This document shows positions 58,054-64,000 of a stretch of DNA of 64,000 nucleotides, piece by piece. The position numbers and the translations under genes were made by a program. Location of the stretch: positions 15,681,091 to 15,745,090 of the forward strand of contig JAMKCF010000002.1 of NCBI GenBank assembly GCA_023634235.1. Direction: 5' to 3'. The notes under the pieces were generated by a model. It searched no databases. It worked only from the letters and a program-made list of their open reading frames with translations, and was not told where the DNA came from. This DNA is from Pisaster brevispinus (Eukaryota > Echinodermata > Asteroidea > Forcipulatida > Asteriidae). The first letter of the stretch is position 1, and each line of letters starts with the position of its first letter.

Positions 58054-60832
58054 CAGTCCACTACTACCGTCTCTTCATCAGAATGCATCCAAGTGTTGTC
58101 CGATACAGTTGTCAGGGATGGAGATTATCTGCTCATCAACCGCTGTTTGTTTCCTCTTCACGGCTCAAGTACAGACGCGAACGAGACCAGGTGTATCCTT
58201 GGCACAGCATCAGGCCGCACACTCTCCCATCGATGTGTTTATAAACCAGAACAAGCAGTGACACTGAGCACAGCGTACACGCAAAACAACACTCACTCGC
58301 TGGCACACACAGCGTCCAACAAAATTACAAGATCCACATCTCGCCTTAATGTGGGCGTACATTGACGCGCAGATCACTACGGGCACCAGCTAGAAGGACC
58401 GAGCTTGAGTTACCAGCGACGGCCAATGAGTCACACACGTCCGCGGTGTACCCGTGCATGAATGCAACCAAGCCCCACAGGGTAAAAAAAAAAAACCAGC
58501 CCGTATATCAACCAATAATAACTCGAATAATAAGCCTAGCTTTCCGCTGATTTCTCGCTCTGCATCTTGTGACATCCATTCACAAAATAACCGCTCTCAC
58601 AATGAACGTAAAGATTCCCCCGAGTGATTCACCAGAGCTTCCTATTAAACTACCTACATAATTTCATAACCTTAGAAACTCATGCATAAATAATAAACAC
58701 TGCTATCTTTGTAGCAATAATCACAACCCTAGATATGAAAAAACGCCCACATTTCTGCCAGGCATCATTTTTATTTAATAAGTTGGTCTGGAACACATCG
58801 ATAAATCCACGGCGATTGAAGTTTAATTCAAACTCCTTGCATAGCACAATCGTATCTCGACGAGAAAAGAAAAACAGAATAAGAAGAAGAAGAAAAAAAA
58901 TTGACGAAAAAAACACACGCACTGAAAAAAAGAAATATCTGAAAATCCCGCGGTACAACGGTGTAGGATTTCAGCTGGCCCGTGTCATCATTATTATGCT
59001 AGCGTATGAGGAGCCGCTCGTGTAGATGCATGCGGATTTATTAAATGACAATCTCCCCCCCCCCCCCCGTGATCCCAATGACACCGGTTTGTTTGTCCCT
59101 CTCTTTTCGAGTACGAAGAATTATGATAATTTATTCGAACTGAACTCTCCAGTAGCATTAACACAGATCACAGCGCGCTGGGCACCCAACACCTCCCATA
59201 TAGCGTGCATTGTCATAGAGATATGCACTGTGTGGAGGGCTCCACGTTGATCATCTTTAGCATCACTCAATGCTCTTGAGCAGTCCTTCTATCTCGCAGG
59301 TTATGTTCAAACCAAAAACAGGTAATTTGATAATGAAGTGTGTTTTATGCCTTAATCAGATTCCTCCGAAAGGTCAACTCGACTGTCCAGCGTTCCTATG
59401 GGAACATCCAGTCAATACATTCACGATAAACACAAAACCCGAAGTGTGTTTGACTCTTTTCAAATCACTGTTTTTAAAACGGGAAGCGGGGGTTCAATGG
59501 CCCAGGGTAACACCCGAAGATTTTATTTATGTATTTATTTTGTTTGTTTTGAGAAACTCATTTGAATTCAAATTTACCTGAAACGTTTGAATCCCCTTAG
59601 GGGCCTCGATTCTACAACAGTAAATGAAATTTCAAAGATTGATTTGGAATCCGTTGTCTTCTGAAAAGGCAAACTGCAGTGGATGGTTGAAAAAGCAAAT
59701 TCAAACAATTTTTTTAAACTTTGACGAGAGGAACAAGAATATTTCGTACCTGTATAATTTTTCCAAAGATATGTTGTTCACGTTTTTCTTCATTTCAGGA
59801 TAAACACATCCTTTGACACAAATCTGAAATGTGAAAATATTTAAAATTGTAAATTTGTTTTCAATAGGTTTTGTTTAATACAATATTTTTACAAATAGTA
59901 TTCAGACATGACTGTTTAATCCAACAATGAAAGTACATATCACAATTATTAATATTATTGGTACTAGTATTATCTATTTCTGGTTATGAAACCAATGATA
60001 CCTCATAAGTGAACTTAATCACTGTAGCTAGCAGGCCTGAGGAAACGTGTATTAACTGAGGTTGCTTGTCATGTGAACCAGAAACACCAGGGTTACCCCC
60101 TACTCTTCCACGATACAAGTGTTCTGGGTTCTTTTACGTGCACGACCAATTTGCAATACAAATATACCGCTACCATTGTCACTACACTTCATCATTGCAT
60201 TTATATACAGGTGTAACATTAAAAACACTCTAATAGTATCCAATACATCAAGTTGACCATAGTATACAGAAATCAGCCAAAGAGAAAATGAAACAAACAT
60301 GTGCATAAGACATGCTCTTTCATCCCTCCTTTGCCACCAACAGAGAAAGGGACAAATCACTAGAGACCTGCTGCAAAAGCACACTTAACTTCTTGGAAAG
60401 GGACCATTTCAATATGCAATGCTTCTTTTGGCTGTATAGCTCAGTCGGGGCTTAGATCATCAATCAGAAGACACGGTCTCTTCTATTTGAGGCACATGTG
60501 TGAGCGACCTCTAAACCCGAGTGGGAACTAAATGGCTTTTTGGCGAGCTTCCTACGCAAGATTATTGTTGTGTCCAGGCGCCTGGTGATCTTTCATGCGA
60601 TGCTAGATATCGAAGAAATGGATGTTCGCATTTAAAGGGGACAGTGCATCGTATTGCGGTCTAAATTCAGAAAATAATATCAAAATTGAAGCTCCACCAA
60701 GTGATGAAAGTGAGACAGTTTGGCAATTGTATAATGTGCGTTAGAAGCGTGTCTAATCCAGCAAACATTGATCATTCTGGGAAGTTCATACCCTTATTTT
60801 TTGACCTTGTTGATTGAGCGTGACAACCTAAA

Positions 60833-60968
60833 GCCTTTTCAAAACTACAGCTTCAGATTCCAGCTTAGGCTCCGTCTGCATCTTTTCGTAATAGGCTTCA
60901 ACTTGGCAAACGGAGCCTAAGCCGTAGCCTAAGCCGGAGCCAAAGTCGAAGCCGTGGTTTCGAAAAGG
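60833..60968. mobile_element. foldback element with AGCCTAAGC-type arms
   Basis: The left arm (CTTTTCAAAACTACAGC ... CAGCTTAGGCTCCGT) and right arm (ACGGAGCCTAAGCCG ... GTGGTTTCGAAAAG) are imperfect reverse complements that meet around a short loop near 60880. It is non-coding and MITE-like. Confidence 0.6.
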
Positions 60969-61046
60969 GGCTAACACTTTTTGATAAACTGACAATAATT
61001 ACCAAAGCCATAATGGTCTGAACGACGAATATGGTGATTGTGGTTT

Positions 61047-61160
61047 ATCCAGACTTATGGCTACGGCTTAATCGCTGTCCGCCTGTTTGAAGCCCCGTAA
61101 CGAAAGCACACATTTGTCAAAATATCTGACATAGCCAAAGCCGTAGCCTGAGCCGAGTTA
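61047..61160. mobile_element. related foldback fragment
   Basis: ATGGCTACGGCTTA near 61057 and TAGCCAAAGCCGTAGCC near 61132-61149 are opposed, like the arms of the 60833 and 62667 elements. Confidence 0.45.
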
Positions 61161-61825
61161 ATTTTATATGCGTTTAGAGAATACAGTGACTTTGTCATTA
61201 ATGACAACCTCAATCCCAGAGGATGGATACACATGTCCGATTTGGACACGATGATGCCACAAAGTGGTACATTAGCTGTTAAAATCTGTCAACCTCGATC
61301 AGTTTCCTCCCCTCTTATTACATATTAATTTACCCAGAGAGATTCGCCACAGAGCAGGGAATGGTTCTATATTCCAGTGAGGAACTGTGCTGTTCAGGAC
61401 GACGAACTCTCTCCGTATAGGTAGCCCGTAAAAAAATAAGCCCGTTTCGATCTAAACACACGAAGGAATTGCGCCCGTTCTTCTGGTTCGTTTTACTCCA
61501 ACGTACACTGTTTTTGATTTCCAGCCCTTGTACAATTTTATTTCCCGTATGTGTTTATGTTATGCGCTAATACATTATGCGAAAAAGTGCACGCAGTGTT
61601 TTTGAAAACCATGAAGCAAGATCATTAATATTTTCCAACTGTTTTCCATTGAAGATGAATAATCAACATTTAATACATGCTGCAATAGGAAGACTAAAAT
61701 ATTGAGTGAAATCGTCAACCGGAAATTATTGAACCTCACTTAAGATACTCAGTTACCTTCCTAAGAAAATTGATGACTTTAGTACTAGATCCACTCAACT
61801 GTAACATGTTTAATAATAACCTTAG

Positions 61826-62085
61826 GCATCAAGTTGGCTCGGTAGTTTCTTTCCATGCATTTCACCCCTATGGAACCCGGTTCGAATCCCACCTCAGACT
61901 GGAGCCTTGCATGTGCATTGTGTTTTCAGTCCCTCCCTGATTGCGTGAGTTTCCCCATTTGATGCTTTCCTTAAACATGTACAACTGAAAATTGTTTCTT
62001 GTTTTCTATTCCCCGTTCTGTTAATGACGATTGCGCTGTTGGATGCGTAATGAACTAAATAAACAGATAGATAAATACAACTATA
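61826..62085 (+). mobile_element. tRNA-derived SINE-like sequence
   Basis: An A-box-like TTGGCTCGGTAGT is at about 61834-61846 and a perfect B box GGTTCGAATCC at 61879-61889, with a non-tRNA body and an A-rich terminus (AAATAAACAGATAGATAAAT) near 62057-62080. It is not a functional tRNA, because the acceptor ends do not pair. Confidence 0.55.
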
Positions 62086-62666
62086 GTGTGATCCATATGA
62101 TTATGATTCACCACTTTTTACAAAATGTTCTACAATTTGCTTTGTCTGTTCTCAATGATCTGTACTGTATTTAAAGGTCAATTGTTCCATACAAACGCGA
62201 TAAGATATTATTGTTGGCTAGACTCCATTCAAGGCTTGCACTTCTTGAACACAAGACGCCACTGAGTCGCATTCCTGTCACACAGTGACAACAAAATGAT
62301 TGAAAAACCGCCTATAGGCGAACCATGGTCCACACACTGCAAGCCCAGGCTATTCAATGCGGTAATATGATAATGCTTTGTATAGTATGATATCACTTGG
62401 ATTGCAATTCACTGCAGCCGCAACATTTGCAGATTTAGAGGTTTGCCCGAAAGGTCTTTTGGATGCATACCTTTGTAATGATCCATCTTAAATTCCAGGC
62501 GGTATCCAATTTCCCTCGAACACATTGGCGTTGGACAATAGAATTTATAATGACGCCGCCATCTCTGTCGTGTTCCCTGTGTGCCAAAGTGATACAAAAT
62601 GATGATTACCATTGTACCTAAAACGAGACCATTGTGTTTTGCTGGTCATGCCTCTGTGTCCGAACT

Positions 62667-62773
62667 GGCGGCTGCGGCTACGGCTACGGCTACGTCATTA
62701 TGCGTTGAATGAATGGACGTCCTTAGCAACACCCTTAGCAACATTCGCAGCCGTAGCCGTAGCCGTAGCCGCC
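62667..62773. mobile_element. 107-bp foldback element with GGCTAC-repeat arms
   Basis: The 28-base arms at 62667-62694 and 62746-62773 are perfect or near-perfect reverse complements built from GGCTAC/GTAGCC units. The 51-base centre contains CCTTAGCAACACCCTTAGCAACA, itself a short direct repeat. Confidence 0.75.
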
Positions 62774-62984
62774 CATTCGAATACGTACGTTGGTTTGCGT
62801 GGAAGAACTTTAAGATGGCTGCCGACTGACTATATAAATCACACAGAAGGGATGTAAACCATAATGGTGTTAAACTTGATGGCCGACATATCTCGAGACA
62901 GAGCAGCAAGGGGAAAAGGCAAAACAAAACAACAAGAACTAAACAAAACAAAAAGCAACTTGTGGCCGCTTGCACAGAAGCTGA

Positions 62985-63240
62985 ATGATGATGATGATGA
63001 TGATGATGATGAAGGGGATGATGACACGTGGAAGAGGAAGGGTAAAGAAAATGAAGGGGGTAGGGATGATGACGATGGCAAAGGGGGGTTGGAGAGAAGA
63101 TGACGATGACGATGATGGGAGGGGGCGATGGCAGTGGCAATGGAGGGGATGGGAAGAATGTGATGATAGGGAAGGGGCGATGACGATGACAATGGATGAG
63201 GGGGGGGGGGGTGATGATGATGATGATGATTTCAGAGAGA
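62985..63240. repeat. GAT/GA-rich microsatellite tract
   Basis: (GATGAT)n at 62985-63013 leads into purine-rich imperfect GATGAC/GGGG sequence and a second GAT run near 63212-63230. Apparent long Ser/Pro/His-rich frames on the minus strand, and the poly-Met or Asp frames on the plus strand, are products of this composition. Confidence 0.85.
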
Positions 63241-64000
63241 AAACCACACGTTACGGCTGTATGACGATCATCTCTCTGTTTAGACAAGAATATACTGTTA
63301 CAACCTGAAAAGGCACTGAAATGGCAAAAAGGAAGAAGAAAACAAAACATCTCTTAAAATTTGTTCAGAACAAAGAACACTCAGTCTTCGAGAAAACAAA
63401 GTTACAAAAATATCATCTTTCGTTACCGATACGGATTTTTACTGGCATTACATTAAAGCCCAATGAAGTTGCCCTCCCACGCACTGCCAAGAATAAGTAT
63501 AAAACCACTGCCTTCTATACAGACAACCGCTCCACTGGATGTTTTAGGTTCACCACATTGTTTTTGACCAAGCCCTTCGCCGTGAAAAACAAAATTTGAA
63601 GTAATAAACTTTAACAGCGGAACTCTGTAAAAAAAAAAATAAAAAAAAAAAAGTTTGAATGCGAGACTCACTTGACTTTCTAAACGGCGACAAAAATCGA
63701 CAATCAAGCGGCGGCACAAAATGCAGCTACTGCTACAAGTGGCCTGTCCACCACTTCGGCAATTTTTTTCTCTGATAAAAGTCGACAGAGAAAAAAAACA
63801 CACATTTTAGTCGGTTATTTAAACACCAAGTAAACATATCTGACGATGTTACACCATTAAACTCACTCAATTTATCAGGTGATTCCTGAATATTTGCACA
63901 ACTAAAAATAAAATTCGCACGAATTCCACTAACCCGACGACTGTTTAATATATTTCGTGTAAACTGAAGACCATTTCAATGACGTTGATGTCATATGTAC
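63241..64000. other. unassigned end of window
   Basis: An A-rich tract lies at about 63628-63652. The remaining sequence is AT-rich with short frames only, and no domain is recognised. Confidence 0.4.

Larger units (their letters stand above)
58054..62408. other. intergenic: R10 5' flank and repeat-rich DNA
   Basis: No gene is recognised. A C run lies at about 59046-59059. Foldback sequences of the GGCTACGGCT/AGCCGTAGCC type lie at 60833-60968 and about 61047-61160. A tRNA-derived SINE-like sequence lies at about 61826-62085. Purine/pyrimidine-skewed frames at 58680-59025 are compositional. Confidence 0.5.

Noticed and set aside
60430..60500. tRNA-like TAGCTCAGTCGGG stretch
   Set aside because: The A-box-like part is convincing, but no intact B box or pairing acceptor stem follows, so neither a tRNA nor a SINE is called.
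62646..63350. 234-codon minus-strand frame rich in Ser, Pro and His, and its overlapping frames
   Set aside because: It arises from the GAT microsatellite and the GGCTAC foldback, with no domain.

Overview
The window looks like nuclear DNA from a marine invertebrate, most likely a deuterostome and possibly an echinoderm. It is AT-rich, with long intergenic tracts, microsatellites, tRNA-derived SINE-like copies and many small foldback (MITE-like) elements. No operons or bacterial signals are seen. The organism assignment is inference from composition, repeat style and gene family; no marker gene pins it down.

The dominant content is a family of immunoglobulin-superfamily (IgSF) cell-surface receptor genes, all on the minus strand. 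I label them R1 to R10 by coordinate: R1 1018-2259, R2 4847-6052, R3 10366-11940, R4 12726-13871, R5 14877-15719 (broken), R6 18464-19624, R7 21094-22236, R8 28395-30212, R9 34630-36382 (broken) and R10 57154-58053. Each is one uninterrupted reading frame, or was before a frameshift. The shared plan is signal peptide, V-set-like Ig domain (Cys...Trp...D-x-G-x-Y-x-C), a second four-cysteine domain (F-P-x-C-x-P-[DN]-G ... C-x-I-G-P-L), then a membrane segment and a tyrosine-bearing tail. By sequence they form subfamilies A (R1, R2, R4, R5, R7), B (R3, R6), C (R8, R9) and D (R10).

The tails differ in predicted output. R1, R4, R6 and R7 end in a paired YxxL module with ITAM-like spacing. R3, R8 and R9 carry ITIM- and ITSM-like sites, with a tandem YAQV repeat in R8 and R9. 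R2 has an unrelated acidic tail. R5 has lost its tail and would be soluble if expressed. R10 ends in a short hydrophobic segment that suggests a GPI anchor. Ectodomains and tails have been reshuffled between paralogs. The whole resembles paired activating/inhibitory receptor clusters of vertebrate leukocytes, or the Hydractinia Alr allorecognition complex. The role in recognition is inference.

Layout: 1-23.5 kb is a segmentally duplicated A/B array in which a B+A cassette occurs twice (about 10.37-14.56 kb and 18.46-22.85 kb), with duplicated flanks and relic 3' ends. 22.2-28.4 kb is intergenic with repeats. 28.4-36.8 kb holds the C pair with duplicated 5' flanks. 36.8-57.1 kb has no gene I can recognise. 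R10 lies alone in a visibly GC-richer patch, and 58-64 kb holds repeats, foldback elements and GAT-type microsatellites.
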